Origin: Benincasa hispida | Taxonomy: Eukaryota > Streptophyta > Magnoliopsida > Cucurbitales > Cucurbitaceae | Assembly: GCF_009727055.1 (NCBI RefSeq) | Contig: NC_052355.1 | Span: forward strand, 50,423,691 to 50,487,690 | Reading direction: 5' to 3' | Length of the DNA stretch: 64,000 nt | Program-made: the position numbers and the translations under genes | The notes under the pieces: model-generated | What the model saw: the letters and a program-made list of their open reading frames with translations, nothing else | Told to the model about the DNA's origin: nothing | Databases searched by the model: none | In this document: positions 21,885 through 33,229 of the stretch, in pieces | Numbering within the stretch: position 1 is the stretch's first letter | Layout of the letters: each line of letters starts with the position of its first letter

Positions 21885-23924
21885 TGATGACAGGCAGAAA
21901 TGCATGTCAGTTTAAGCCTTTTACTTAGAATTATGAGGACTGTTAAGTAGAATATATGACAATTATGTTCGGAATTCATAAGAAATTTAGCTTACGGCGT
22001 TCAACATTAAGAATCTCAGCTAACCCATTAATATGCGTTATTATGCGTTCAATTGTCTATTTTTGTAGCTAACGCAAGAAGTGGACGCAAACGCGGGGAC
22101 TACCGCATAGACGACTGCATGCGGAGAAACTCTCCATCGCAAAGGCGAACGTGTTCGATCAACGCATGGATGTTGCGATAATCAGCCGTATGCGTCCATC
22201 GCATGGGAGTTGCGCGCGTCAAACGATTGCGGTCATTGTGTAGAGTTGCGGTATTAAGTGAATGCGGTCACTATATGATTGCGACTACACGATAACGCAT
22301 ACTAATGGGATCAACGCAAGGTTGGTGGAATGAACACATCAACGCATCTACCTTGGGAAAATCAAAAGATGAAGTTAACATTTCACCTGTCACGCCATTA
22401 GCAGCAGAGATTCAGAAAGGACTAAACGCGCCACGAATGTCAGAATCAGAGCAGTCCATTAATGTTGTCGATGATCAAGCTCTATATAAAGAAGCCGAGG
22501 AGCAGAATTTCAAGTATCCGGGGTTGTCGCCTAAGGTTCACCTAGAGCCGATCCTTGAGATCCAAAAAAACGCGTGAGAAGACGCTTGAGAGTTGTTCAC
22601 CTCCTTCATCTATTCCGAGTGACGACCGGAGCTAGATCTCGAGAGAGTCACCTCCACCGCCCATCCATGGCACCACCGGCAGCTTTGAGCACATTCGCTA
22701 GAAGCAAGTCATTGCTTCCAGTCGGTTATTTCATTTTCTCTTCTTTTCTTATATTGCATTGTACTACATTTTGGGATTAAGAAATTAATACATTTTGTGT
22801 TCAATACAGTTCTTTATTTCCTTCGATTCCATCTCCATCTTCTTTACTTAGCTTCTTTACCTTCATTGTATCACTTAGTGAGATTGTTTGAATATCACAT
22901 ACTTAGTCATGTGGATTAGGGATATGAAACATGTAGCAACCCACCGAGAGGTGTATATTGTGTGAGTGTGTGAGAAAACCTTATTGGTTTGATGTGAAGC
23001 TGTAGCAACGCCTGTCTATAGGCTAACGCAATGCTTATCTATGAGTAAAGTTAGCAACAACCAACTGCCCGAGAGGGTAAGTGGATGGTCACATTAAGCA
23101 ATATATGCATTGTTCACTAAAGATAGGAATAGTCTTATGTCAACAAAGTTCATGCGGTTACCTTGTCCTATGAGCGCATCATTCATCATTTAGGCATACT
23201 TGAGAGAGTAGTCTAAAACCCAAATCTAAGACTCGAGAGAGCAGATTGGAACGCATAGGCAAGAATGGGGAACTTAGAGATAACCTCTGTTTGCTTTCAC
23301 ACAGCGTATGCACCCTACGGATAGAATATTACATGCGTCCAGGAAGTAGGATATGGTGGTTGTATGCGGTCATCTCGACACTTATGCATACCCATCGTAT
23401 ACATCCTAGAGTTAGGCTCAAGTGTGTGTAGCATGATTGCATGACTTGCGTTGACTAAGGTTGCCCTTGCGGTCACTTTTAAGTATTGCAATGAAGATAT
23501 CTCTGCATTTCTTCTATTTTTCCATCCATTTGCTTCCTGTCAATCATTGTCGTGTCTCTACCTCTCATGCATATTCTCATTGCGTTGTCTGTTACTTAGG
23601 AGTAGGAGTAGTGTTAGTTTAGAAACCTCCCATCCATTCTTTTATTCAACTGCCGCATGCACATTACCGTATTCACCCAGCTACAAGTCCTAGAGTTCGA
23701 CCTCGGATCACCCGAGAAACTTGCGTTCCCGTTATACTTGGCGTGAGCGCAAGAAAACTTGTGACAGGACGCATGGTCATCGCATACATTTGTTAACGCA
23801 TAATTATTCCAACGCATGACTATCGACACATGACAATCAACACATACCTTAAGAACATGCATCGCATATTGCGTCCACAGAATTTTAGTTGTTGAGTAAT
23901 TTGACTTCTAATTTCCCATCACCA
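21885..23924 (+). repeat. Solo LTR C in element A reverse transcriptase
   Basis: 2040 bp beginning TGATGACAGG and ending CATCACCA, with near-inverted termini (TGATGA / TGGTGA). Flanks are ATAGC (21880-21884) and GTAGC (23925-23929), a 5-bp duplication with one mismatch; removing one copy restores the A RT frame. No internal region or second LTR, so it is a solo LTR. Dense in CGCAT/ATGCG words. A TATA candidate CTATATAAAG is at about 22482. Confidence 0.85.
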
Positions 23925-25200
23925 GTAGCTCACTTTGATTTAGAGCTACACCATATTGATGTAAAAACTGCGTTTCTCAATGGGAGATTCATGAGATGCT
24001 TTATATAGTGCAACTAGAAAACTGTGTTTGGTAATTCAAAGTTTATGGTGTGCAAATTGAAGAAATCCATCTATGATCTCAAGCAAGCCTATCATCAATA
24101 CTATCATAAATTCCATGAAGTAATTACCTCCTTAGGTTTTGAGGTGAATATAGTGAAAGATTATGTATATCACAAGTTCAATGGGAGTAAATCTATATTT
24201 CTGGTGTTATATGTCGATGAAATACTCATAACAAGTAATGATGTAGGTTTATTGCATGAAAATAAGAGGTTTCTCAAAAAGAATTTTGAGATAAAAGATC
24301 GTGGTGATGCTTCTTTTGTATTAGGAATTGAAATACTGCGAGATCGTTCTTAAGGTATTTTGAGGTTGTCACAAAAGCACTACATTGAAAAGATTTTAAG
24401 TACATTTGGCATGAAAGATTGTGCATAAGGAGATACCCCAGTCGCTAAAGGTGATAAATTTCATTTAGGTCCATGCCTCAAAATTATACTTGAGACTAAG
24501 GAGATGCAGAATGTTCCCTATGCATCGGCTGTTGGAAGTCTAATGTACACTCAAGTATGTATGCATCCAGATATTGCGTTCATAGTTGGAGTGTTAGGCA
24601 GATATTTGAGCAACCTAGGGATGGATCATTAGAAAGCAGCCAAATTGATTATGAGGTATTTACAAAGAACAAAAGATTATATGCTCACTTATCCAAGATC
24701 AGATGTTTTAGAGATTATTGGGTATTCTAATTCCGATTATGTTGGATGCCAAGATACTTTGTGATCAATTTCAAGCTATATCTTCATGTTGGCTGGGAAG
24801 TTGTATATTGAGAAGGTGTTGAACAAACACTTATGGCTTCTTCTACCATGGTTGCGGAGTTTATAGCATTTTATGATGTGCCCAATCATGGAATATGGTT
24901 GTAAAATTTTGTCACTGGAATACTGATAGTGGCATAGAAAGATCACTAAAATTATTTTATGACAATAAGTCGACTGTGATGTGTTTCGACAACAATAGAA
25001 GCAATACAAATTTAAAGCATGTAGAAGTAAAGTTTCTAGTTGTTAAAAAAAGAGTTCAGAATTGTCAAATTTTGATAGAACACATAGGAATAAACTCTAT
25101 GGTGGCAGATCCATTGACTAAAGGTTTACCACCTAAAGTTTTTCACGAGCATGTTGCTCACATAGGTTTTAGCCATTTTTCTAATTCCATGGTTTAGTGG
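23925..25200 (+). pseudogene. Element A RT C-part and RNase H
   Basis: RT resumes with HFDLEL and IDVKTAFLNG. The open frame 24024-24353 (109 codons) carries the polymerase box as YVDE at residues 63-66, so the second catalytic Asp is Glu. Stops follow at about 24351 and 24427. RNase H ends in the frame 24895-25197, with FYDNKSTV and ADPLTKGL motifs. Inactive. Confidence 0.85.
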
Positions 25201-25635
25201 GAGTTTATTGTTGAGGATGTTATTTGACCTTATTTTGTTTATTTTCTATAGAGAATAAAGTTGATAGTTTATGTTTTATTATCTGAACTTGTTTATCATG
25301 CATGTGGTTTAGAAAATGTGGTTTAGCATAATGCTTTCAAGAATGATCTCACTAAGGAATTTGGACCAATTGGAAACAGACATGATCTAGATACATGTAG
25401 TTTCCATGCTATCCATCCATACTTAATCTATGTCGTTGAATGTATTAGAAATGTTGATCAAGGAAGATTTAATTACAAAGGTAGTGATGAAAGCCGTCTT
25501 GATTCTGTGCTAATACAGGAGATGGACGAGATTGAGCTAAATGGGAATTCTATTATTAAAATAATATGTTTATACGCGCTTAAGGTTATGTGATTTAACT
25601 ATATCAAGTACACATACATAGCTCAAGTGGGAGAT
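25201..25635 (+). other. Element A 3' non-coding tail
   Basis: About 435 bases between the RNase H stop and the LTR. No open frame of note. It ends in the polypurine tract AAGTGGGAGAT just before TGTTAG. Confidence 0.7.
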
Positions 25636-26092
25636 TGTTAGACATATTTAAATAATAATATGTTTAATTAAAGTATGGGCTATGTATGTAGATTAATGAT
25701 TTATCACATTGGGTTATTTATTATATTGGGCCATATTATGTGATCTAATTAATTAAGGCCCTAGATTCCTAATTGAGTATGGACTTAATGGGTAGAAGCT
25801 CATTCCTAGTTAATTAGAGCTTAATGGGAACCCTAATTGAACTAGTATATAAAGAGACTTTAGGGATATAGTCCCCAATATATAAGAACAATAAGCACTC
25901 AGTCTCTCTTGAATCGCATCTAGAGAAGGATCCCACTTAGAGCATTCGAAGTTTTGGTTGAGGAAGACAATAGCCGCCTTATAATTGCCATCAATTTTGC
26001 AATGGAATCCGATATGTTATTCTCGACAATTTAGCATGAATGATCCTAGGGTTATATCTATTCAATATATATTTAAATTAATTATGCTAACA
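25636..26092 (+). repeat. Element A 3' LTR
   Basis: 457 bp from TGTTAGACATATTTAAAT to CTAACA, with 6-bp inverted ends. TATATAAAG (about 25849) is a likely TATA box. The next five bases are TAAGA; no left duplicate is visible because the 5' end of A is gone. Confidence 0.85.
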
Positions 26093-26097
26093 TAAGA

Positions 26098-28779
26098 GAC
26101 AATACAAATAACTTGATTGCTAAGATGTCGATGACAACAAATAAAATGTTTATAATCAACATTCACAATGATGTCGAAAAATGCCTCAAGATGTGTTACA
26201 AAGATGCATCCTTGGCTTTGAAATCTTTGATATGGACATCTCAATTTTGAGGGGTTAGAGTCACCCTCCAAGAAGAATATGGTGAAAGGACTACCTTCCA
26301 TAAGCCACTTGATTAAGTGTGCAAAGGATGTCTACTTGGTAAGCAATTAAAAAAAAGCTTCCCAAACAAGTCAAACTCAAGATCTCAAAGGTCTCTTGAA
26401 CTCATACATACGGATGTGTGCAGATCAATGAAACCAAGCTCATTTGGTAAGAGTAACTACTTCTTTCTCTTCATTTATGAATTTTTGAGAAAACATAGGT
26501 ATATTTATTGAGCATAAATCAGAAGTGTTTGAGAACTTCGAAAAAGTTCAAATCCCTTATTGAGAAAGAAAGTGGTTTGGTGATTAAGGCCACGATATCT
26601 GATCGTGGAGAAGAATTCACATCAAATGAATTTCAAAAGTATTGTGAATACCATGAAATTTGTCGACCTTTGACTGTGTCGAGATCTCCTCAACAAAATG
26701 GAGTGGTAGAAAGGAAGAATAGGACATTTTGAACATGGCAAGAAGTATGCTTAAAAGAAAAAAAAAACCGCCAAAGGAGTTTTGGACAGAAATAGTAGAG
26801 TGTGCAATCTACCTATCCAACTGATCTCCAACAACAAACGTATCTGGAAAAACGCTACAAGAAGAATGGAGTGGATGGAAACCTAGGATATCTCATCTCA
26901 AAGTCGTTGCTCATGTGCATATACCAGATGAAAAGAGAAGCAAGTTGAATGATAAAAGTGAGAAATACATCTTCATCGGTTATGACCCAAATACCAAAGG
27001 TTACAAGCTCTACAATCCAGATATCGAAAAGACAATCCTGAGTCGAGATGTAGTATATGATGAAGAAGGAGAATGGGATTGGGGACGACATGATGAAGAC
27101 TACAACTTCTTGCCCTACTTCGAAGAAAATCACATGGAGCAAACAAGTACAATGCAAACAAGAGAGGAACCCTCTTCGCTACTAGCTTCGCCAACTTCAT
27201 GTTCTCAAAAAGACAAAAGTGAAAGTGAAAGTGTTTAGCGCTTCAAAAACTTACAAGAATTTCATGAGGGAACTAAAAATCAAGAAAATCTTTCTTTATT
27301 TTGTCCTTTTACTGATTATGAGTCCATGAACTTTTAAGAAACTATGGAGAATCCAAATTGGAAAAGTGTTATGGATGAAGAGATTAATGAAATCAAGAGG
27401 AATGACACATTGGAGCTAGTCTCACGATCAAAAGGTCATAAGGAGATTGGTGTGGAATTGGTTTACAAAACCTAGAAGAATGCAAGAGGAGAAGTTGAAA
27501 GATACAAGGCAAAACTAGTGGCAAAAGGTTATAGTCAAAGAGTTAACATCGACTATGATGAGGTATTTGCTCCTGTTGCTCGACTTGACACTATTAGATT
27601 AATAATTTCATTAGTAGACCAAAACAATTGGAGAATCCATCAAATGGATATGAAATCTATTTTTTCAATGAAGTCTTAGAGGAAGAAGTCTACATTGAGC
27701 AACCTCAAGGCTATAAAGTTGATGGAAAAGAAGAGAGCTTTGAATTTGGAAAAGGCACTCTATAGACTGAAGCAAGTTCCAAGAGGCTAGAATGCTCGAA
27801 TAAACAAGTAACTACACCAAAGAAATTTTATCAAGTATCCATATGAGCATACACTTTACATCAAAGTCCAAAATAATGTTGTATTGACTGTGTGCTTGTA
27901 TTTAGATGACTTGATCTTTATAGGTAGTAATTTAAGCATGTTCAAAAAGTTTAAAGAAGAGACCACGAACGAGTTTGAGATGACTGACATCGGGTTCATG
28001 TCTTACTATCTTGTCATTGAAGTAATGCAAGAAGAGAAAGCCATCTGCATCACATAGAAAGGCCATGCTAAGGAAGTAATCAAGAAGGTCAAAATTGATG
28101 ATTCTAATCTAGTAAACACACACATGGAATGTGGAATCCAACTATCATATTGCGAGGAAGGAGCAAGTATGGATCCAACACTCTTTAAAATCTTGGTTGG
28201 AAGTTTACGATATATAATATGCATAAGACTCGACATTCTCTATGCAATTTGAGTTATCAGTTGCTTCATGGAGAAACCAACAACCACAAATTTGAAGGCA
28301 GCAAAAAGAATTCTTTTGACGCATTAAAGGTACGATAAACTATGGCCTGTTCTATTCTATTTTTCATAATTATAAACTCTTGGGATATAGTGATAACGAT
28401 TGGGGTGGAGATGTGGATGACCGTAAAAGTACGACCGATTTTGCTTTCACGTGGATGTCAAAAGAGCAACCGATTGTTACTCTCTCCACATGTGAAGCAG
28501 AATATATAGGTGCTACCTTATGTGTTTGCCATGAAATTTGACTAAAAAATCTATTATAGAAGTTGAGACTACCACAAGAAAAGCCAACTAAAATTTTCGT
28601 AAACAATAAATCAGCCATTGCCTTAGAATGTGTGAAGATTCATGATCAGGTAGCTGACATCTTCACTGTGTGAAGATACATGATCAGGTAGCTGACATCT
28701 TCACTAAGCCTCTTACGAAAGAAGACTTCACAAGATTGTGAGATTTCTTGGGACGAACAAAATCGAGTTTAAGAGGGGA
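26098..28779 (+). pseudogene. Element E pol, decayed Ty1/copia
   Basis: A 5'-truncated copia element into which A was inserted. GAG-pre-integrase remains at about 26215-26340 (CKGCLLGKQ). The integrase start reads LELIHTDVC. ISDRGEEF is at about 26600 and SPQQNGVVERKNRT at about 26690. The IN C-terminal part is the frame 26915-27238. RT is readable from 27350 with YLDD near 27900, and RNase H follows to 28760. Stops and shifts are frequent. The gag, protease and 5' LTR are missing. Confidence 0.85.
28630..28705 (+). repeat. 38-bp tandem duplication in E RNase H
   Basis: Two adjacent 38-base copies starting GTGTGAAGAT (28630-28667 and 28668-28705), differing at one base. Because 38 is not a multiple of three it shifts the RNase H frame. 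Confidence 0.9.
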
Positions 28780-29161
28780 TGTTGAAATATAAACTTAATC
28801 TTAGGTTAGACTTATTTGGGCCTAGTCTAAAACAAAAGCCCAATTCCTAAAAGTCTTAATTATTAGAATATTCTAGAGAAAGTATATGTAGGAGATAGAA
28901 TTTTGTAGGACTCTCTAAAACATATGAAAAAAATGTGTAATTATAAAGAATAGTCCAGATAAACATTTGCAGCCACTTGATCATAAATGTTTTGACAAAA
29001 TCCTAACCCTAGATTTAGGGGTGCCAACTAGTATATATAGGAAGGGTGTCTTACCATTTGTATCAAGCCAAAAAATTAAAAGTGCTCAATAACACTAGAA
29101 GCCTCTTTCTCTTATCTTTTCTTCCAAATTTCCTCTAACCTCCTAAAGTTTCTTTTCAACA
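28780..29161 (+). repeat. Element E 3' LTR
   Basis: 382 bp from TGTTGAAA to TTTCAACA (8-bp inverted ends), preceded by polypurine AAGAGGGGA. A TATA box, AGTATATATAGG, is at about 29030. Immediately right is host intron sequence starting TATATGCC. Confidence 0.9.
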
Positions 29162-29225
29162 TATATGCCTTAAAGATGATAAACTTAAACGATATGAATA
29201 AATATTGTTTCATTACAACACTAAC

Positions 29226-29509
29226 CTTTGTGAAGGTGAAAGAGACTCAAGCTTATGCTGAATCATCTTCTCTGCACCATTTCTTGTCTGAAAAAGCAAT
29301 GGATTAGATGTGTTTCAATTTTTTCACACACATTAAGAGCATAAGTAAATTAAAAGATGTAAAAGAAAAGTACCATATGACGCAGTATAGGTTGGAGTTT
29401 TGGCCATACTTCAGTACAAAAATGCTCAAGTTCTTTAATAGATTTCTCATCTATGAGGGCAGATCCATCTTGATCTTCTTTTGTATAAGAAACATAAGAC
29501 GGGTCATAA
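29226..29509 (-). CDS. CBP60-like calmodulin-binding protein, exons 2-3
   Basis: Two minus-strand exons, 29374-29509 (136 nt) and 29226-29287 (62 nt), both with AG acceptors and GT donors. They encode HFCTEVWPKLQPILRHM and NGAEKMIQHKLESL, matching the N-terminal pattern of CBP60 proteins (…LEP-LRR-V…E-VE-AL). Exon lengths equal those of the paralogue at 40.9-41.2 kb exactly. Exon 3 ends on two bases of a codon and the next visible exon, 4070-4599, opens with one, so they join in frame across the retrotransposon nest. Exon 1 is not recognised: upstream the sequence follows the paralogue's intron 1 to about 29632, then turns to unrelated sequence and a gypsy remnant. Whether the gene is still expressed is unknown. 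Confidence 0.8.
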
Positions 29510-29741
29510 CTGAAAAAATAAAATAAAATGCATAAGAGGTAAAAAAACACACAACCTAGCAAGTGAGACATTATATTACTTGAAAAATTAAAAAAATACA
29601 TATAAAGAAATAAAATAAAATAAAAAATAATATTACGTGGAGAACAATTTTCAAGAGGTGGGTGTTGGGGTCGACCCACAAAGAGGCACGCTAAAAAAGA
29701 CAAGAAAGAAGGACAAGAAAGATGATAACTTGTAGAAATAC
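29510..29741 (-). other. CBP60 intron 1 and lost exon 1 border
   Basis: From 29510 to about 29632 the sequence aligns with intron 1 of the paralogue, including a donor-like CCAC|GTAATA at its start. Exon 1 code, expected just right of this, is not visible; the frame there contains a stop. Confidence 0.5.
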
Positions 29742-30261
29742 AAGTTAGTGAGGCCTTACTTGTTAGGGTCAAAGGTCATTATTCACACAGAACATTCAAC
29801 AATTAAATATCTGATGACGAAGAAGGATGCCAAACTAAGGTTAATAAGATGGGTACTTCTTCTGTAAGAGTTTGATACTGAGATTGTTGATCGAAAAGGA
29901 TAAAAAAAACAAAGTTGCGGATCATCTATCGTGACTTGAAATTCATGAAGTAGATTGCATCTAACCTACTATAAATTCTTCCTTTCTTGATGAATCGATA
30001 ATGAAAATTGACGAATATTTGCCCTGGTTTGCAGACGTTGTCAACTTTTTGGTTTGCAAATAGTTCCGTGAAGATTGTACACCATAGCAAAAGAAGAAGC
30101 TCATACATAATTGCAAGTTCTATTACTGGGATGAGCCCAACCTATATAAAAGAGGTCGTAATCACATTTTTAGACAATGCGTAACTGAAATAGTATTTCA
30201 TCACATTTTCTACTAATGCACGGTGGTGAAAGTACTATAAAGTGGGTATTATTGGCCCACC
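29742..30261 (+). pseudogene. Ty3/gypsy RNase H end and integrase zinc region
   Basis: A readable run [16 protein letters not shown] then DAKLRLIRW is typical of the gypsy RNase H end, and KVADHLSRLE follows with stops between. The H2C2 zinc-binding part (YWPTLFK…CDKCQ) straddles a frameshift and leads into the next entry. The 5' part of the element is missing. Confidence 0.8.
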
Positions 30262-30930
30262 TTGTTCAAGAACGCCCAAGAGTATATCATGAAGTGCGAT
30301 AAGTGCCAGTGCACAAGAAACATCTCTAAAAGGAATGAGATGCCTCAAAACGTTATTCTGGAGGTCGAGTTGTTCAATGTATGGGGAATTGATTGTATGG
30401 GATCATTTCCACCCTCTAACGGCCATAATTACATCCTGGTGGCTGTCGATTATGTGTCAAAATTGGTGGAGGCAATTTCACGCGCCTTGAATGATGTGAC
30501 CATTATTTCAAAGTTCCTACAGAAGAACATATTTACCCATTTTGGCACTCCTCATGCTATTATAAGCGATGAAGAAACTCACTTCATCAATTGCATCATC
30601 AGTAAACTGCTGGTCCAATATAATGTTCATCACAAAATCGCCACAGCTTACCATCCCCAAACAAATGGTCAAGCTGAAGTGTCCAACAGGGAAATTAAGA
30701 CAATACTTGAAAAAGTTGTCAACTCGACATGCAAAGATTGGACGCTCAAGTTAGACAAAGCATTATGGGCATACCGTACTGCATATAAAACACCTATAGA
30801 AATGTCCCCATATGCGTTGGTCTTTAGGAAAACATGTCATTTGCCATTAGAACTTGAAAATAAAGCATTTTGGGAAACAAAGAAACTCAATTTCAATATG
30901 GAAGCTGCAGGAGTGGCAAGGAAACTATAG
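30262..30930 (+). CDS. Ty3/gypsy integrase core, 222 residues
   Basis: Encodes the integrase that joins element DNA to the host chromosome. The CDKC zinc-finger cysteines are at residues 12 and 15. The catalytic triad is complete: Asp44 (WGIDCMG), Asp103 (IISDEETHF) and Glu139 (HPQTNGQAE), with the D35E spacing kept. The frame opens within the domain and stops after ARKL. Upstream RNase H and downstream tail are shifted, so the element is dead although this domain is well kept. Confidence 0.9.
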   Translation: MFKNAQEYIMKCDKCQCTRNISKRNEMPQNVILEVELFNVWGIDCMGSFPPSNGHNYILVAVDYVSKLVEAISRALNDVTIISKFLQKNIFTHFGTPHAIISDEETHFINCIISKLLVQYNVHHKIATAYHPQTNGQAEVSNREIKTILEKVVNSTCKDWTLKLDKALWAYRTAYKTPIEMSPYALVFRKTCHLPLELENKAFWETKKLNFNMEAAGVARKL

Positions 30931-31270
30931 TTGCTGGTTAGACGATTGGAGATTGCAGATGTACGAAAATGCCAAAATTCACAATGAGCATACAAAGCGT
31001 TGGCACGACCAATGCATCTGTAAGAGAAATTTTGAAATCGATAAAAAAGTATTACTTTTTAACTCAAGATTGGGTTTGTTTCCAGGGCAATTGAGGTCAC
31101 GTTGGTGAGGACCTTTTATTATTAAGGAAATCTACCCGCATGGAGCAGTAGAGCTAAAAAATGAAGATGGTACCAACGCATTCAAGCTAAATATCCAAAG
31201 GATAAAACCCTACTATGGAGGTGATTTCAACCATGTAAAGGCCTCCATTGACTTGAGAAAACCTGAGTGA
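30931..31270 (+). pseudogene. Gypsy integrase C-terminal tail
   Basis: Continues the integrase in other frames: fragments include LFPGQLRSRW near 31080 and the ending that reads PFIIKEIYPHGAVEL-NEDG near 31115-31170. Several stops. The stop of the former polyprotein is at about 31268. Confidence 0.65.
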
Positions 31271-31828
31271 TGAAACACACGGAGTCTTTGCACTAAGAAG
31301 CGATGCCATCTTTTTCTGGGATTTATATCCTTGTATCCTTTCTTTTATGCTCTTGTTATTTGCATCTATGGTAATTTTATGTTTTTCTTCTACCTTTTGA
31401 TTTTGTAATCAATGACTATTGAACAATTTGGACAAAATATGAAGGAGATTAGGGTTTTTATGTGATAAGTGTTGCGGTGAGTCTGGTGGTGCGTAAGGAT
31501 TATCCCAATGCATCCCTATCAAGCTCATCGTAGGTAAAGGAACCATACGTCAGCTTGTCGTTAGGGTAATGAAGAGACGTGCCACCTGACATTCCATCAG
31601 ATTTCATTTATTACGCATGCATCATAATTGCCTTGAATCATGAGTGTGACCGTTTATTTCCTCTCCCACTCATGTGTCTATTTAAACCCTTCCTCTTTGA
31701 CCTCTCAAGGCTTTTTACGCTTCATTTAAACCCTAGCTCTTCGAAATTCTGAATTTTCCTAAGTTCTGTGCTTTCCAGCAACCTAAACCCCTCTAACAAG
31801 CCTATTTCTCCTTAAATCCCCAGCTCAC
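31271..31828 (+). other. Non-coding stretch after gypsy pol
   Basis: No gene. TCTATTTAAACCC at about 31676 followed by CCCTAGC is a possible promoter of the reading frame that follows, an inference from its AT core and spacing only. Confidence 0.4.
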
Positions 31829-32371
31829 TTGGCCCCAATGGCTCATCAAAGCACCCCTTCCTCTGCCCGTGCCTCAACTCTCTCCACTTCCTACGAAGTG
31901 GTTGCCCCTTCTTCAAATGTACAACCTATTTCTTTCTTGGTCGCATCTGCGTCGGTTTATGCACACCACCCATGGTGGCATCTCCTCTCCCGTTCAGCCC
32001 TTCCCTTCTTTGGTCTACGCTAGTGCTATCGCGCTCTTTATCGCCTCACAATCATCTACAACCTATTGTTTCCAACACTAGCGAAGCCAGGTGATGAGAC
32101 GAGAGAGAAGTTTATGGAAATATTTTGAAAAACTTGAATCTGCTTGAATCCCTAGACGATGGAGTCGTGAACCAGCCAGGCAAGGAAAAGGTTAGTGCTC
32201 AAATGCCTCCACATGGTTTCGGCCATGCGATGAGTGGTCTCGAGAAATTGGTACCTAATGTGCTTGGCTCAATTAGTTTCAAGGAAGAGGCATTTGGGAA
32301 GAATTTTTGCCGCATTTGAAGAGAAAAAGGCAAAGAAACAAAGCGGCAAGATGGAAATGGGATGAGGGGAC
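31829..32371 (+). pseudogene. Ser/Pro-rich open frames, possible element ORF
   Basis: The frame 31829-32023 starts MAPMAHQSTPSSARAS and is Ser/Ala/Pro-rich. Frames break at 32023 and again before 32372. The position after gypsy pol suggests an accessory ORF of the same element; no domain recognised. Confidence 0.35.
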
Positions 32372-32704
32372 ATGGTTGACATAGAAGAGGAGCCCCTGTT
32401 GAGGAAGAATGCAAGGGGAGAAAAAAGGAAAAACGATGCAATGGTTCTCCCCGCTTCTTTTGCGGAAGCGTTGGCAGAAAAATTCAAAAGCAAGGGTGAA
32501 AAAGTAAAAGAGTGCCTTAATGAAATAAGGAAGGAAGCAACAACTCTCATTGCTACAATGGAACTCCATCATGAATTATACGATGAGGAACTTGAAACAT
32601 GCGATAAGTCATTGGATAGTGTGGACCGCGCCGCAATTGAATTTGAGAAAGAATGGTACGAGGAGAGTGATGAGGAGAAGAATGCCCAGAAGGAGAAGGC
32701 TTAG
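32372..32704 (+). CDS. Charged hypothetical protein, 110 residues
   Basis: Starts MVDIEEEPLLRKN and is rich in Glu and Lys, with heptad-like Leu/Ile spacing that suggests a coiled coil (about residues 28-100). No family recognised. It could be the C-terminal part of the accessory ORF in the preceding entry. It stops about 90 bases before element H. Confidence 0.35.
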   Translation: MVDIEEEPLLRKNARGEKRKNDAMVLPASFAEALAEKFKSKGEKVKECLNEIRKEATTLIATMELHHELYDEELETCDKSLDSVDRAAIEFEKEWYEESDEEKNAQKEKA

Positions 32705-32795
32705 TGCATAAAGTGAAATTTAAAGGAAATTCAAAAAGAAAATAGATTGTTGAGAGAAAATGAGGAAAGAAAAAGAAAATAGAAGCAGGTGGCGC

Positions 32796-32879
32796 TGTAA
32801 ATGATTTGTTGATTCATGATTGTAATTTGGAATAGTCTTGTTCCGCTGCTCATGGAAATCTCGTTTCTGATTTCCTTCA
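32796..32879 (+). repeat. Element H 5' LTR, last 84 bp
   Basis: Matches 39566-39640 of the 3' LTR with a few differences and ends in TTCCTTCA. The left break is near 32796. Confidence 0.85.
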
Positions 32880-32881
32880 AT

Positions 32882-32897
32882 TGGTATTAGAGCCAGG
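32882..32897 (+). other. Primer binding site, tRNA-iMet
   Basis: TGGTATTAGAGCCAGG starts two bases after the LTR end. It fits the initiator-methionine tRNA primer site used by plant copia elements, with one change (TATTAGA for TATCAGA). Confidence 0.9.
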
Positions 32898-33229
32898 TTC
32901 TCTGATATTCCAAATTATAGATCTGAATTGAACGCTTTTTACAGTCGCGGTGGGGTTCTACATTTGTGGTTAACTGTTTTCTACATTTGTGGATGAATTT
33001 GATAAACGTTTCGGGTTTAAATTATCTTTTTGTTAAAGCTTTCGGTATTACAAAGTGTTAATTGTAAGGGCCCCTGTGTTTTTGGGCGAAATTAACTTTG
33101 CAATCGAGTTTGTAATTCGAAAAGTTCGAGTTCGTCGAGTCGTTCATGATGAAGCTTCTGTGCATGGTGATGCAGTTCTCAACGAAGAAGAAGATAAAGC
33201 GTTGGTCGAATCGTGTAGCCTCAGGTAAA

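Larger units (their letters stand above)
4795..29161. mobile_element. Nested retrotransposon cluster inside one CBP60 intron
   Basis: Left flank (ending 4794) and right flank (from 29162) both resemble the intron that follows exon 3 in the paralogue at 40.8 kb: left shares TTCTAACAT, right shares the ATGCCT stretch and the AAACTTA-ACGAT stretch. Between them are copia elements D, A, B and E and solo LTR C. About 5.5 kb of this length is probably an assembly duplication, so the true insertion is nearer 19 kb. Host splice phases agree across it. Confidence 0.75.

Noticed and set aside
11806..22834. Segmental duplication in the genome
   Set aside because: Borders coincide exactly with an N gap and differences are mainly one-base indels in one copy, so an assembly cause is more likely.
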